DNA of 64,000 nucleotides from Nitrosomonadales bacterium. GTDB lineage: Bacteria; Pseudomonadota; Gammaproteobacteria; Burkholderiales; Gallionellaceae. Where the stretch lies: positions 62,001-126,000 of the forward strand of contig JAHFQZ010000005.1 in NCBI GenBank assembly GCA_023259055.1, in the 5' to 3' direction. Shown here piece after piece: positions 27,168-36,723 of this stretch. Each line of letters opens with the position of its first letter. Positions within the stretch are counted from its first letter, which is position 1. The translations under genes and the position numbers were made by a program. Under the pieces are notes generated by a model, which made no database searches, had not been told where the DNA came from, and worked only from the letters and a program-made list of their open reading frames with translations.

Positions 27168-27929
27168 ATGATTACGCTGAACAAATGCGCCACACAAGGA
27201 AGGGGTAGGCTTATCAATATTCTGATGTCGTGCATCGCTTTGCTGGCATTGTCAGGATGCGGCGGCGGCATGGTGAATGTGAAACAGGCATTCGACGCGA
27301 ATCCCAGGATGGTTGTTGCCGAGATTCCCAACGACCAGTTTAAGATTGGGCTTCTGGTTCCCGGACGGGAAAACAGCAAAGGTGTGCGGGGCCTGGCAAG
27401 GTGCGCCAGTGTCATGAGTTGCCTGGTGGAAACACGGGCCATGCCAGCGGAGTACAAGGACATCGCGGACGTTGTTACCGAGGAGATGCGCGCAGGTCTG
27501 GGTAAACCAGAGATCAAATCGGCAAAGGGCATGAATATTCCGATGAGGCAGAATGTGATCGGTCCGGAAACTCCAGATTGGGACAAGACTGAGTTCGATA
27601 TGGTTATCCAGCCATCGATTTCTGTGACGTACACCGAGACGATCAGCACCGTGGCGGCTGCGCCGTTCACCTATTCTCTGGACGGCTCCGTGACGATCTT
27701 GATCCGGAGGAAGGATGCCAAAGGCGATTGGGAGGTGGTCAAGCCGAACATGTTCGGATATGTTGAGGTGGCCAGAGTATCGAAGAAGATTGAAATGACC
27801 ACATCCACGTACAAGTCGATCGAGGAGCTTCAGGCCATGCTGCCGCCGTCAGCGATTGCGAACGAACTTCGGGAAAAAACGCGCGAAGGGATGAAGAAGT
27901 TTATTGCCGAGATGAAGGCTGCCAAATAA
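27168..27929 (+). CDS. Predicted lipoprotein of unknown function
   Basis: A 253-aa protein with a lipoprotein signal (LINILMSCIALLALSGCGGG, lipobox LSGC). The AAGGAGG site is 5 bp before ATG 27168. The mature region is mixed alpha/beta: FDMVIQPSISVTYTETIST and FTYSLDGSVTILIRRKDAKGDW suggest beta strands, and the C-terminus (ANELREKTREGMKKFIAEMKAAK) is a basic amphipathic helix. I do not recognise the family. It lies between the sirB2-like fragment and the intact gene. Confidence 0.7.
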   Translation: MITLNKCATQGRGRLINILMSCIALLALSGCGGGMVNVKQAFDANPRMVVAEIPNDQFKIGLLVPGRENSKGVRGLARCASVMSCLVETRAMPAEYKDIADVVTEEMRAGLGKPEIKSAKGMNIPMRQNVIGPETPDWDKTEFDMVIQPSISVTYTETISTVAAAPFTYSLDGSVTILIRRKDAKGDWEVVKPNMFGYVEVARVSKKIEMTTSTYKSIEELQAMLPPSAIANELREKTREGMKKFIAEMKAAK

Positions 27930-27960
27930 AGCAAGTATCGCTGCGTTCAGTTCAACGCAT

Positions 27961-28344
27961 TCAATGAATGAACGGCAAGGGATCGTGAGTCATGGCGACC
28001 ATCACGATATAGGCGAACACCGCCAGCGCGGCCAACCATGCGGAGATGCGTATAGTCCTGGTCTTGCCATGCTTTATTGCGACTGAGCCCAGAATGATAT
28101 GCAGTATCAGGGCGAAGAATTTGGCGGTCAGCCACGCATCCACGAAAGGGTATTGCCCGATGGTGTAAGCCAGTGCAAGCGCGCTGGTGATCAGCACCGT
28201 GTCCACAAAGTGCGGCACAGTCTTGATCCAGCGTTGCTGCATTATGGCTGAACCGTTAAAACTCCAGATACCGCGCAAAAAGAACAGTGTGATACTGATA
28301 GTTGCACTGGAGACGTGGATGGTTTTGAGTAACAGGAAGTTCAT
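27961..28344 (-). CDS. SirB2 family membrane protein
   Basis: A 127-aa protein with four predicted membrane helices. Family features are LLLKTIHVSSATISITLFFLRGIW with the conserved His and Arg, RWIKTVPHFVDTVLITSALAL and WLTAKFFALILHIILGSVAIKHG. The family was named after a Salmonella invasion regulator, but the sequences look like small heme-type or quinone-pocket membrane proteins; the role is unknown. Its ATG overlaps the stop of the upstream gene (ATGA), so it is the last gene of an operon. Confidence 0.88.
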   Translation of the reverse strand: MNFLLLKTIHVSSATISITLFFLRGIWSFNGSAIMQQRWIKTVPHFVDTVLITSALALAYTIGQYPFVDAWLTAKFFALILHIILGSVAIKHGKTRTIRISAWLAALAVFAYIVMVAMTHDPLPFIH

Positions 28345-29639
28345 GTTGATGCCTGTTCGATTCTTCCAAGTGTGTCACGGTAAACCGAGATGCCGGTAAA
28401 GATGGCACAACCCAGCAGTATTCCCTGCAACAGCAGCCCGAGCGTGACTAGCCATGCCGCCATATCCAGCCGGGTTGCCAGCAGCACCGCCAGCAAAGTG
28501 CCAACATGCAGCTTTAAGTGCCACCACATCCAGCGTTCCGGAATGATTTCCTTCATGTTTGGAATGCCGACCTTTATCGCGTTTACCCCGCCGCGAAACA
28601 GGTGGAACCAGACCAGGAAGGGGATGATCTTGTAAAGCATGCCTTGTATCACTGACATCGCGAAACCCAGCAGGAAAGTCAGAACGGAGAGCATCCTGAG
28701 GTGATCGCTGTATGCCGTGGGGAGCAATGATGCCAGCGAAAATAATGCGGCGGCTATCAGAGCCAGCATCCCCAGCCGGAAGAAACTCAGCGTGGCATCC
28801 GGCACGCGGCGGCGGCGCTGGCTTTGCAGTTTGAGCGTGATTACCGCATAGCATGAAGTCAATATCCAGAAGATGATTTCTGCAATGAGTTCCGGCCAGC
28901 GCGGCGCCGGTTCGAACAAAACCGGTATCAGGCTCAACAGCAGGGCCACAAGAATCGCTGGCGCTAAATAGGTGGTCAGCCATTTCGGATAATTCGGGGT
29001 GAGCTGGAACATCGGGACAACCTGGTAAGACACTCCGATAATCAGCAACATCACGCCTCCGCCCAATGCAAGACTGATATGGGCAGTTGCCAGACTGGCG
29101 TAGGGAATGGACAAACCGGTGGCGTAGCCTCTGGCCATCAACATGCCGAGCGTAACGGCGCCCGCGAGCGAGAGGATAGACAGCAGTATGGCGGTCCTGG
29201 TCGGGTTTTTTGCTGCGGCGCGCGCGAGGCTGAACAGACTGGCGCTGATGAATATCAGAAAGGCCAGTCCCAGCAGCGGCCATGAAAGATTGAGCAGCTC
29301 GGGCTTGCTCAATGCAAAACCGGTAGTCAAAAGTATAGCCCCGGCTGTCAGGGGCAGCATAGTGAGCCAAGCTACCAGCCGGGGTGAAGGCATTTGGCTG
29401 CCGATTATCACCGGCACTACTTGCTGGATCGCACCCAGCATCACCATCGCCATGAATCCCAGCGTGATGCAGTGTGTGGCGGCGAGCAACGCGGGTGAAT
29501 GGGTGTTCGCAAACGGGTTGCCATCGCCTGTTGCCAACAGCAGCGCAGCGAGTACCAGAAAAACCGGCGCCATTGCGAAGAAGCGCAACGGTACGCCAAT
29601 CGGCGGAGCCTGATCGGGGCTGAGCGAAGCAATTTTCAT
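28341..29639 (-). CDS. NnrS-like multi-pass membrane protein
   Basis: A 432-aa protein with about 12 membrane helices and conserved His in or near helices: THCITLGFMAMVMLGAIQQ, ATAHISLALGGGVMLL, VWFHLFRGG and WWHLKLHVG. This pattern recalls NnrS and the heme-copper-oxidase subunit I-like permeases, which are associated with nitric-oxide or heme-copper metabolism. No copper-binding or CxxC motif is seen. ATG 29639 overlaps the stop of the DUF2249 gene. The function is inference from family resemblance and from the hemerythrin and DUF2249 neighbours. Confidence 0.75.
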   Translation of the reverse strand: MKIASLSPDQAPPIGVPLRFFAMAPVFLVLAALLLATGDGNPFANTHSPALLAATHCITLGFMAMVMLGAIQQVVPVIIGSQMPSPRLVAWLTMLPLTAGAILLTTGFALSKPELLNLSWPLLGLAFLIFISASLFSLARAAAKNPTRTAILLSILSLAGAVTLGMLMARGYATGLSIPYASLATAHISLALGGGVMLLIIGVSYQVVPMFQLTPNYPKWLTTYLAPAILVALLLSLIPVLFEPAPRWPELIAEIIFWILTSCYAVITLKLQSQRRRRVPDATLSFFRLGMLALIAAALFSLASLLPTAYSDHLRMLSVLTFLLGFAMSVIQGMLYKIIPFLVWFHLFRGGVNAIKVGIPNMKEIIPERWMWWHLKLHVGTLLAVLLATRLDMAAWLVTLGLLLQGILLGCAIFTGISVYRDTLGRIEQAST

Positions 29640-29851
29640 GTGACGCGGGTGATCAGGACTTTAAAGCTGCCGTCAGCAAGGGGAGTGGACTGCCATGCAT
29701 AGCCGCTGCTGCGCAACGCATCATAGAGCGGGAAGGGTTCGCGGTGGATTAGCACTTGCAGCGTTTCTTCAGCGGGGAGGCTCTGCAGTGTGCGCATGAT
29801 GTTTTCAAAAGGCTCAGGCGGAGCTAGCCCGCGTACGTCGAGTTCCTGCAT
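29636..29851 (-). CDS. DUF2249 domain protein (TusA-like fold)
   Basis: A 71-aa protein. MQELDVRGLAPPEPFENIM and LQVLIHREPFPLYDALRSSGY match DUF2249, a small SirA/TusA-like fold often encoded with NnrS, hemerythrin and nitrite/NO-related genes. There is no Cys in the equivalent CP motif position (PPEP instead), so sulfur transfer is unlikely. ATG 29851 is used because GGAGGTG lies at the right spacing; that site is the end of palindromic element B. Its stop overlaps the next start. Confidence 0.8.
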   Translation of the reverse strand: MQELDVRGLAPPEPFENIMRTLQSLPAEETLQVLIHREPFPLYDALRSSGYAWQSTPLADGSFKVLITRVT

Positions 29852-29852
29852 A

Positions 29853-29994
29853 GGGCACCTCCAAAAATTCACATTTCATCCCAACTGCTGCGTTGCGTAA
29901 AAAATTTCTTGCTTACATATTGAATATATGCGGCGCGGCGAAATTTTTTCCGCGTCTTGCATTTGGGCGAACTCTGAATTTTTAGAGGCCCCCA
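29853..29994. repeat. 142-bp imperfect palindromic element, copy B
   Basis: Begins GGGCACCTCCAAAAATTC and ends GAATTTTTAGAGGCCCCC, with ACATATTGAATATATG in the centre. Same length and ends as copy A. On the minus strand its end reads TTTTTGGAGGTGCCC directly before the DUF2249 start, so the repeat supplies the ribosome site. It fills the gap between the hemerythrin and DUF2249 genes. Confidence 0.8.
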
Positions 29995-30000
29995 TAGCGG

Positions 30001-30432
30001 TCAAACTGCCTGCATGCGCTCGAGCAGAGCTTCACGCTCATTTGCCAGAATGTCGTCGGCCATGCCATAGAGAATGTTCTCTTCCTTGTGGTTATGCTGT
30101 TGCATCACGATGAGCAGGGTTTCCGAAAGGCCGCCATAACTCTTCGCATTTTTTTGCGCAACCGCCTCAGCCATTTGCTTGAGAAGTTCCTTTATCTGGG
30201 CGTGTTCCATCAGCATGACGTGGACCGGACCGGCAGGGCCGCCGGCAGATTTCAACGTGGGAAAAAGAACTTCCTCTTCCATTTTGAAATGATGTGCCAT
30301 GTCATCGCGAAATTTAATAAAAGCTGTTTCGGCAACGCTCCAGTTGTTGGCAAGGGCAGCTTCCTCTGCGCGCGCAAATTCGTTGTCACAAGCCACATGG
30401 TCGGCTGCCATAAATTCAGTAATGGTTTTCAT
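30001..30432 (-). CDS. Hemerythrin HHE domain protein
   Basis: A 143-aa four-helix-bundle protein binding a diiron site. Ligand candidates: ADHVACDNEF, MAHHFKMEEEVLF, HVMLMEHAQIKEL and QQHNHKEENILY, in the order expected for HHE domains. Starts MKTITEFMAADH at 30432; a GTG 39 bp upstream is possible. No signal peptide, so cytosolic. Such proteins bind O2, NO or sense redox. It is the first gene of the minus-strand set with DUF2249, NnrS-like and SirB2-like proteins. Confidence 0.9.
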   Translation of the reverse strand: MKTITEFMAADHVACDNEFARAEEAALANNWSVAETAFIKFRDDMAHHFKMEEEVLFPTLKSAGGPAGPVHVMLMEHAQIKELLKQMAEAVAQKNAKSYGGLSETLLIVMQQHNHKEENILYGMADDILANEREALLERMQAV

Positions 30433-30644
30433 ATTGGTATTTGTATTAAGTGTGAGGTAAAAATGTCGCACAATATGTGCTGCAGGCTGTTTTTAATTAC
30501 CAGGTCGGGATACCCGATTAACTTGGTATGCCATTATCCATTATTGAGATGAGTTTCATCAAGAAAATATTGGTTGTTGCGGCGAGCCGCTGGGCCCCAA
30601 TAACCGTGCAGTATGTTTTCAAGGCAGGGCAGTGCTGGTTTTCG

Positions 30645-30673
30645 TTGCCGGAACAGGATTCCCGCTGTATAAG
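30645..30673 (+). promoter_or_regulatory. Candidate sigma-70 promoter for the gene at 30759
   Basis: TTGCCG, a 17-bp spacer and TATAAG, 85 bp before the start codon. The rest of the 326-bp gap 30433-30758 shows only a short GATGA-GTT-TCATC palindrome at 30548-30560 and nothing else I can name. Confidence 0.45.
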
Positions 30674-30758
30674 CCAATAGAATCGTGCCGTTTTTTAATA
30701 CACTATCAGGCTATCCCTGCTAAATAAAAGTGGCTATTGCCATTTTGATGGAGAAAAA

Positions 30759-31730
30759 ATGGGCATGTTCAGGCACTTATTCGGTCATGGAGTCAAGAAG
30801 GTTCCCCCCGAGCTGCTATCCGCGATCGAACGGGCTGTCTCCAATGTTGAGCCGCTACTCAAGCAGTTAAGCGGCTATCCTGAAAATTTCCGCAAGCCCG
30901 TTGCCAACGCGCTGGAGTATGCCCACAGCCTTGCGGCCAGCGTACCCGGACCCGTGGTAGTCGACCGCGAGTCCTACGCCATGGATGCCTTTGTTCATGT
31001 CATATTCCCGTCCATAGATTCCGTCACGGAGGCGATATTTTCCAGTCTGGACTTGCAGGATTACCTGCGCGACTTTCCGGCTACCGATGAGCTATACGCT
31101 TTGATGGGTATGCGACGCTTTGAAAAGTCCTTGGTGGGGATGGAGCTGTCCGGACAAACGATACAGCGGGATGTGGTTCAAAAAGTTGTCTATTTCACCA
31201 GTCACACCCTGGAAAATCCAGCGTCCACTGAACAACAGGCAAGGGATCTGGTTGCATCAAGTTTCTTTGACAGCCTGGTGAGCAACGTGAAAAAGCGGGT
31301 GGAGCGGCGCAAGCAGAGCAAACAGTCACAATTGCAGGAAAAAGATTTGCTGATGGCGCGTTTGCGTACGGCGAATGCCCATGAAAGGATCGCTCTGGAG
31401 GAAGAGTTGGCCAGGACGCTAAGCAGCATACAGTCCACTATCAGCTCACTGGAATTGAGCAATTACGCAGAAGACTTTGAAGCCGTGCTGCTTAATCCTG
31501 AGCAGTATATTCGTCTGGATCAAAAGCCGATTATTCTGGATAGTATGGGCATCAGGCGCGATGGTGACGACGCAAAACTGGGTGAGGAGTTCATCTTCAA
31601 TGAACTGATCGGTTATGACCGGCGGGATTGGACGGTAACCATGGTGCGGTGCAATAGTTTAAAAAGCGAATCGTTTGCCGAAAGACTGGATAAGGCATAC
31701 CGCAAGCTTGCCATCCCGGATGTAATTTAG
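30759..31730 (+). CDS. Conserved hypothetical protein, helical
   Basis: A 323-aa soluble protein, mostly alpha-helical, with no signal peptide or membrane helix. MGMFRHLFGHGVKKVPPELL starts it; a long charged helix (VKKRVERRKQSKQSQLQEKDLLMARL) at about residues 176-200 and another (ERIALEEELARTLSSIQSTI) may form a coiled coil. I do not recognise the family. A GGAG site lies 6 bp before ATG 30759. It sits just before the sdh operon, on the same strand, with 121 bp between. Confidence 0.65.
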   Translation: MGMFRHLFGHGVKKVPPELLSAIERAVSNVEPLLKQLSGYPENFRKPVANALEYAHSLAASVPGPVVVDRESYAMDAFVHVIFPSIDSVTEAIFSSLDLQDYLRDFPATDELYALMGMRRFEKSLVGMELSGQTIQRDVVQKVVYFTSHTLENPASTEQQARDLVASSFFDSLVSNVKKRVERRKQSKQSQLQEKDLLMARLRTANAHERIALEEELARTLSSIQSTISSLELSNYAEDFEAVLLNPEQYIRLDQKPIILDSMGIRRDGDDAKLGEEFIFNELIGYDRRDWTVTMVRCNSLKSESFAERLDKAYRKLAIPDVI

Positions 31731-31851
31731 CTGTAGCAAGCCACTTTGCCTCGCTCCGGCATGAGGTTTTGGTCTTTTTGATTTTCTCCTGCCGTGCAAA
31801 AGGTGTAGCATTGCGCCTTCAAATTTTATTATCAGAGCGCAGAAATTAGTA

Positions 31852-32226
31852 ATGAATAATAATCGCCCGAAGCACCTCGCCCTGCATCAAATCAAATTAC
31901 CGCTTCCCGGTATCGTTTCGATACTCCATCGCATCAGCGGTCTATTGCTGTTTTTCGCTCTGCCGTTTTTGCTGATGATGCTCCAATACAGCTTGCGCTC
32001 CATTGAAACCTATACTCAACTGATGGGCACACTGGTTCATCCGCTGCTCAAGCTGATACTGCTCGGTCTTCTGTGGGCATTTCTGCATCACTTTTGCGCC
32101 GGGTTACGCCTTTTGGTGATTGATTTGGATTATGGTGTCAGGCTGGCGCAAGCGCGCAACAGCAGTAAAGTAGTTTTGGCGGTGAGCATGCTATTGACCG
32201 TATGGATAGGAATAATACTATGGTAA
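31852..32226 (+). CDS. sdhC: Succinate dehydrogenase cytochrome b556 subunit
   Basis: A 124-aa inner-membrane anchor of complex II with three helices. SILHRISGLLLFF carries the conserved S-x3-R quinone-site residues, and LHHFCAGLRLLVIDLDYG carries the heme b His. The protein begins MNNNRPKHLALHQIKLPLPGI. Its stop overlaps the sdhD start (ATGGTAA), which couples translation. It opens the sdhCDAB-sdhE-gltA-sucAB cluster. Confidence 0.95.
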   Translation: MNNNRPKHLALHQIKLPLPGIVSILHRISGLLLFFALPFLLMMLQYSLRSIETYTQLMGTLVHPLLKLILLGLLWAFLHHFCAGLRLLVIDLDYGVRLAQARNSSKVVLAVSMLLTVWIGIILW

Positions 32227-32567
32227 ATCGCGTTGTCGTCGGCGCGCACTATGGGTTGCGCGATTGGCTGATCCAGCGTATCAGCGCGGTGGTGATGGCG
32301 GTGTATAGCCTGTTCATGGCTGTTTACCTGTTGATGCAGCCGCGCCTGGATTACGATGTATGGACGGAGTTGTTCTCCAGCCTGGTGATGCGCACGTTCA
32401 CCCTGCTGTTCCTGATGTGCCTGTTCTACCATGCGTGGATCGGCATGAGGAGCATCGTGATGGATTACGTCAAGCCGGCTGGTTTACGCCTGGCCATTCA
32501 TGTGCTGGTGATTCTGGCTTCGCTGCTTTATACGATCTGGTCGGTACAAATTTTGTGGGGAATGTAA
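32220..32567 (+). CDS. sdhD: Succinate dehydrogenase hydrophobic membrane anchor
   Basis: A 115-aa second anchor subunit with three helices. [19 protein letters not shown] and [18 protein letters not shown] contain the second heme ligand region and the conserved R-x-I-x-x-D-Y. Start ATG 32220 overlaps sdhC by 7 bp; a longer frame from 32202 inside sdhC is rejected. The stop shares one base with the sdhA ATG. Confidence 0.95.
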   Translation: MVNRVVVGAHYGLRDWLIQRISAVVMAVYSLFMAVYLLMQPRLDYDVWTELFSSLVMRTFTLLFLMCLFYHAWIGMRSIVMDYVKPAGLRLAIHVLVILASLLYTIWSVQILWGM

Positions 32568-34330
32568 TGTCAGTAGCAAAACGAACGTTCGATGTCGTGG
32601 TAGTGGGCGCAGGAGGTTCCGGGATGCGCGCTGCGTTGCAACTGGCGCAAGCCGGGCTGCAAGTTGCGGTGCTGTCCAAGGTGTTTCCTACCCGCTCGCA
32701 TACCGTCGCGGCGCAGGGCGGCATCGCTGCCTCGCTCGGCAATGTCGCCGAGGATAACTGGCATTGGCACATGTACGACACGGTGAAAGGCTCGGATTAT
32801 CTGGGCGATCAGGATGCCATCGAATTCATGTGCCGCGCAGCGCCCGAAGTTGTCTATGAGCTGGAGCATTTCGGCATGCCGTTCGACCGCCTCGAAAGTG
32901 GCAAGATATATCAGCGCCCGTTCGGCGGGCATATGCAGGAATACGGCAAGACACCGGTGCAGCGCGCCTGTGCGGCGGCTGACCGCACAGGTCATGCGTT
33001 GCTGCATACCTTGTACCAGCAGAACGTGAAAGCCAACACGCATTTTTTCATCGAGTGGATGGCACTGGACCTGATACGCGATGCCGACGGCGATGTGCTT
33101 GGCGTAACAGCGCTGGAAATCGAAACCGGCGAGGTGATGATTTTTCAGGCGCGCGCTACGCTGTTCGCCACCGGCGGCGCGGGAAGAATTTTTGATTCCA
33201 GTACCAATGCCTACATCAACACCGGGGACGGGCTCGGAATGGCAGCGCGCGCAGGGATTCCTCTGGAAGACATGGAGTTTTTCCAGTTTCACCCGACCGG
33301 AGTATACGGTGCGGGCGTGCTGATTTCCGAAGGGGTGCGCGGCGAGGGCGGTTATCTGGTGAACAAAAACGGCGAGCGCTTCATGCCGAAATATGCTCCG
33401 AATGCGAAAGACCTGGCCAGTCGCGATGTGGTGTCCCGTGCCATTACCGTGGAGATTAACGAAGGGCGAGGTTGCGGCCCGAACGGCGATCATATGTTGC
33501 TCAAGCTGGATCATCTCGGCGATGACGTGATTCGGCAGCGATTACCCGGTATCCGTGAAATCGCGCTGAAATTCGCGCATGTCGATCCGGCCAAAGAGCC
33601 AATTCCCGTTGTGCCGACCGCGCATTACATGATGGGTGGCATCCCTACCAACTACCACGGCCAGGTGGTTGCGCCATACAAGACCGGGCCCGATGAAGTG
33701 GTGCATGGGCTGTATGCGGTGGGCGAATGCGCTTGCGTGTCGGTGCACGGCGCGAATCGGCTGGGATGTAATTCCCTGCTGGATTTGCTGGTGTTCGGGC
33801 GCGAGGCGGGCAGGCAGATTATCGAAGACCTGAAAAACCACCCGCGTTCCAAGCGCTTGCCTGCCGGTTCAGCCGAGCATTCACTGGCGCGGCTCGCGCG
33901 GCTGGATTCTCAAACTAAGGGGGAAAGCGTCGCCGAGGTTGGCGATGCAATGCGCAAGACCATGCAAAAGCATTGCGGCGTATTTCGCTTTCCCGGGTTG
34001 CTGGCTGAAGGTGTGGAGCAGATCAAACAGATCGCCGAGCGTGTCGCCAACACGGGCATCCAGGACAAGAGCAGAGTGTTCAACACTGCGCGCATTGAGG
34101 CTCTGGAACTGGATAATCTGATCGAAGTGGCGCAGGCGACGATAGTCGCTGCCGCGGCGCGTACGGAGAGCCGCGGCGCCCATGCACGCGATGATTTTCC
34201 GCAGCGGGATGATGTAAATTGGCTCAAGCACAGCCTGTATTTCCGCGAGGGTCACCGGCTCGATTACAAACCGGTACGCCTGAAGCCGCTGACCGTGGAA
34301 TCGTTTCCGCTCAAGGCACGAACCTATTAA
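32567..34330 (+). CDS. sdhA: Succinate dehydrogenase flavoprotein subunit
   Basis: A 587-aa FAD subunit that oxidises succinate to fumarate. FAD Rossmann motif [21 protein letters not shown] at the N-terminus; the covalent FAD attachment His45 lies in [20 protein letters not shown] and [14 protein letters not shown] carry substrate-site residues. C-terminal helical domain and [11 protein letters not shown] ending are normal, as is the length. ATG 32567 overlaps the sdhD stop by one base. Confidence 0.97.
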   Translation: MSVAKRTFDVVVVGAGGSGMRAALQLAQAGLQVAVLSKVFPTRSHTVAAQGGIAASLGNVAEDNWHWHMYDTVKGSDYLGDQDAIEFMCRAAPEVVYELEHFGMPFDRLESGKIYQRPFGGHMQEYGKTPVQRACAAADRTGHALLHTLYQQNVKANTHFFIEWMALDLIRDADGDVLGVTALEIETGEVMIFQARATLFATGGAGRIFDSSTNAYINTGDGLGMAARAGIPLEDMEFFQFHPTGVYGAGVLISEGVRGEGGYLVNKNGERFMPKYAPNAKDLASRDVVSRAITVEINEGRGCGPNGDHMLLKLDHLGDDVIRQRLPGIREIALKFAHVDPAKEPIPVVPTAHYMMGGIPTNYHGQVVAPYKTGPDEVVHGLYAVGECACVSVHGANRLGCNSLLDLLVFGREAGRQIIEDLKNHPRSKRLPAGSAEHSLARLARLDSQTKGESVAEVGDAMRKTMQKHCGVFRFPGLLAEGVEQIKQIAERVANTGIQDKSRVFNTARIEALELDNLIEVAQATIVAAAARTESRGAHARDDFPQRDDVNWLKHSLYFREGHRLDYKPVRLKPLTVESFPLKARTY

Positions 34331-34347
34331 GAAGAAAGATTGGACTG

Positions 34348-35043
34348 ATGAAATTCAAGATTTACCGTTACAACCCGGACACCGATACTGTACCGTATAT
34401 GCAGGATTACGATCTGGATATCGAAGTGAACGGCAAGATGTTGCTGGATGCCATCTTGTTATTAAAGGAACAGGACGACAGTTTGTCGGTGCGCAAGTCA
34501 TGCCGCGAAGGGGTGTGCGGCTCGGATGCGATGAACATCAACGGGCGCAACGGGCTGGCGTGCACCACACCGCTTGCGTCGCTGAAGGAGCCGGTGGTAT
34601 TGCGCCCCTTGCCAGGCCTGCCGGTGATACGCGACCTGATCGTGGATATGACGCAGTTTTTCAAGCAATACCATTCGATCAAGCCCTACCTGATCAACAA
34701 CGACCCGCCACCGGAAACCGAGCGGCTGCAGTCGCCCGAGCAGCGCGCACATCTGAATGGCTTGTATGAGTGCATTTTGTGCGGGTGCTGCACCACGGCA
34801 TGCCCTTCGTTCTGGTGGAACCCTGACAAATTCGTCGGTCCGGCCGGGTTATTGCAGGCATACCGGTTCATCGCCGACACGCGCGACCAGGCGACCAGCG
34901 AACGGCTTGACGACCTGGAAGACCCGTATCGCCTGTTCCGATGCCACACCATCATGAACTGCGTAGATGTATGCCCAAAGGAACTGAACCCTACCGAAGC
35001 GATAGGCAACATCAAGGACATGATGGTCAAGCGCCTGGTATGA
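34348..35043 (+). CDS. sdhB: Succinate dehydrogenase iron-sulfur subunit
   Basis: A 231-aa subunit passing electrons from FAD to quinone. N-terminal 2Fe-2S ferredoxin domain with CREGVCGSDAMNINGRNGLAC; C-terminal helical domain with CILCGCCTTACPSFWW for 4Fe-4S and CHTIMNCVDVCPKELNP for 3Fe-4S. ATG 34348 matches the family start MKFKIYRYNPD; the upstream AAGAAAG is a weak ribosome site. The stop overlaps the sdhE start (ATGA). Confidence 0.97.
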   Translation: MKFKIYRYNPDTDTVPYMQDYDLDIEVNGKMLLDAILLLKEQDDSLSVRKSCREGVCGSDAMNINGRNGLACTTPLASLKEPVVLRPLPGLPVIRDLIVDMTQFFKQYHSIKPYLINNDPPPETERLQSPEQRAHLNGLYECILCGCCTTACPSFWWNPDKFVGPAGLLQAYRFIADTRDQATSERLDDLEDPYRLFRCHTIMNCVDVCPKELNPTEAIGNIKDMMVKRLV

Positions 35044-35282
35044 ACGAAAGCCCTGAGCTGAAGCGTGTGCGCTGGCGTGCGAGGCGCGGCTTGCTGGAGC
35101 TGGATATCGTGCTGGGCCGTTTTATCGAAGCGCATTATGCGCAGCTTGACGTTGCCGGACGGCAAGCATTTGACGTTTTACTGGACATGCCCGATAACCC
35201 GCTCTGGGATATGATTACGGGCAAGTGCGAGGCGGCGCCGGGCGAACAACAGGCGTTGCTGGAAAAGATCAGGGCGGTTTAG
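35040..35282 (+). CDS. sdhE: FAD assembly factor SdhE (succinate dehydrogenase flavinylation)
   Basis: An 80-aa YgfY/Sdh5-type protein that promotes covalent flavinylation of SdhA. The hallmark RWRARRGLLELDIVLGRF (RGxxE motif) is present, followed by DMPDNPLWDMITGK. ATG 35040 overlaps the sdhB stop, placing it inside the operon with its client. Length is typical. Confidence 0.94.
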   Translation: MNESPELKRVRWRARRGLLELDIVLGRFIEAHYAQLDVAGRQAFDVLLDMPDNPLWDMITGKCEAAPGEQQALLEKIRAV

Positions 35283-35436
35283 CCTTGATAACAGCGAGTG
35301 ATTCTGCGGATTCGCACAGATTGTATCGTTCCAGCGCTCTGCGTGGAAACGGAAAATGCGGGTAACGGTTTTTTCCAGAATTTGAAGAATTGTACGGAGC
35401 GCAGGCGACTTGCCTGTTAATACAAGGAGAAAACTT

Positions 35437-36723
35437 ATGGAAAGCAAACGTGTCGCAACTTTGACTCTGGATGATGGCCGCCGTATCGAATTGCCTATCC
35501 TGTCCGGCACGCTGGGGCCGGATGTAATTGACATCCGCGCCTTGGGCAAGCTGGGTCTGTTCACCTACGACCCGGCGTTCTTTTCGACCTCCAGTTGCAC
35601 ATCCAATATCACCTTCATCGATGGCGATGCAGGGCTGTTGTATTACCGTGGCTATCCGATCGAGCAACTGGCTGCCAATTCGGATTTTCTGGAAGTGAGC
35701 TATTTGCTGCTGAATGGCGAATTGCCGAGTGCCGAGCAGTATGATGCATTCGCCAAGCGCATGACGCGGCACACCATGGTGCACGAACAGATGGCGCGCT
35801 TCTTTAACGGTTTCCGCCGCGACGCGCACCCGATGGCGGTGATGGTGGGCGTGGTGGGCGCGCTGTCGGCCTTCTATCACGATTCCCTGGACATCGAAAA
35901 TCCTGCGCACCGCGAACTATCGGCGATGCGCATGCTGGCGAAAGTGCCGACCATCGCAGCGATGGCGCACAAGTACCATATCGGCGCGCCGTTCATGTAT
36001 CCGAAGAACAAATACAGCTACGCGGAAAACTTCATGTACATGATGTTCGGTACGCCCGCCGAGGAATACGTGCCAAATCCGGTGCTGGTGCGCGCGCTGG
36101 ATCGTATACTCATTCTGCATGCCGACCATGAACAGAACGCTTCCACTTCCACCGTGCGTCTGGCCGGTTCGAGCGGAGCCAACCCGTTTGCCTGCATCGC
36201 TTCCGGCATCGCCGCGCTGTGGGGACCGGCGCACGGCGGGGCGAACGAAGCCGCTTTGAAAATGCTGGAAGAGGTCGGCGACATTTCGCGCGTGAAGGAA
36301 TACGTGCAGGGCGTGAAGGACAAGAAATACCGCCTGATGGGCTTCGGCCACCGCGTTTACAAGAACATGGATCCGCGCGCTGCCGTGATGCGCCAGACCT
36401 GTTACGAGGTACTCAAGGAACTGAAACTGGAGAACCACAAGTTGTTCGAGCTGGCGATGGAACTGGAGCGCGTTGCCCTGAGCGATCCGTATTTCATCGA
36501 CCACAAGCTGTATCCGAACGTGGATTTCTACTCCGGCATCGTGCTGCGAGCGCTGGGAATCCCGGTCAACATGTTCACGGTGATCTTCGCGGTGGCGCGT
36601 ACCGTGGGCTGGATTTCGCAGTGGAACGAAATGATCGCCGATTCCGACCACAAGATCGGCCGTCCGCGCCAGCTGTATACCGGCGCGACCAGGCGTGATT
36701 ATGTGCCATTGGAGAAGCGTTGA
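35437..36723 (+). CDS. gltA: Citrate synthase (type II, hexameric)
   Basis: A 428-aa enzyme condensing oxaloacetate and acetyl-CoA. Catalytic residues are visible: His266 in [12 protein letters not shown], His305 in [15 protein letters not shown] and Asp363 in NVDFYSG. The N-terminal domain with [16 protein letters not shown] and [15 protein letters not shown] is typical of the NADH-sensitive Gram-negative type. ATG 35437 follows AAGGAGA. A 154-bp gap separates it from sdhE, so it may have its own promoter; its stop overlaps the sucA start. Confidence 0.97.
   Translation: MESKRVATLTLDDGRRIELPILSGTLGPDVIDIRALGKLGLFTYDPAFFSTSSCTSNITFIDGDAGLLYYRGYPIEQLAANSDFLEVSYLLLNGELPSAEQYDAFAKRMTRHTMVHEQMARFFNGFRRDAHPMAVMVGVVGALSAFYHDSLDIENPAHRELSAMRMLAKVPTIAAMAHKYHIGAPFMYPKNKYSYAENFMYMMFGTPAEEYVPNPVLVRALDRILILHADHEQNASTSTVRLAGSSGANPFACIASGIAALWGPAHGGANEAALKMLEEVGDISRVKEYVQGVKDKKYRLMGFGHRVYKNMDPRAAVMRQTCYEVLKELKLENHKLFELAMELERVALSDPYFIDHKLYPNVDFYSGIVLRALGIPVNMFTVIFAVARTVGWISQWNEMIADSDHKIGRPRQLYTGATRRDYVPLEKR

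Noticed and set aside
32570..33514. Open frame of 314 codons antisense to sdhA
   Set aside because: Mirror of the highly conserved SdhA coding sequence; no independent evidence.
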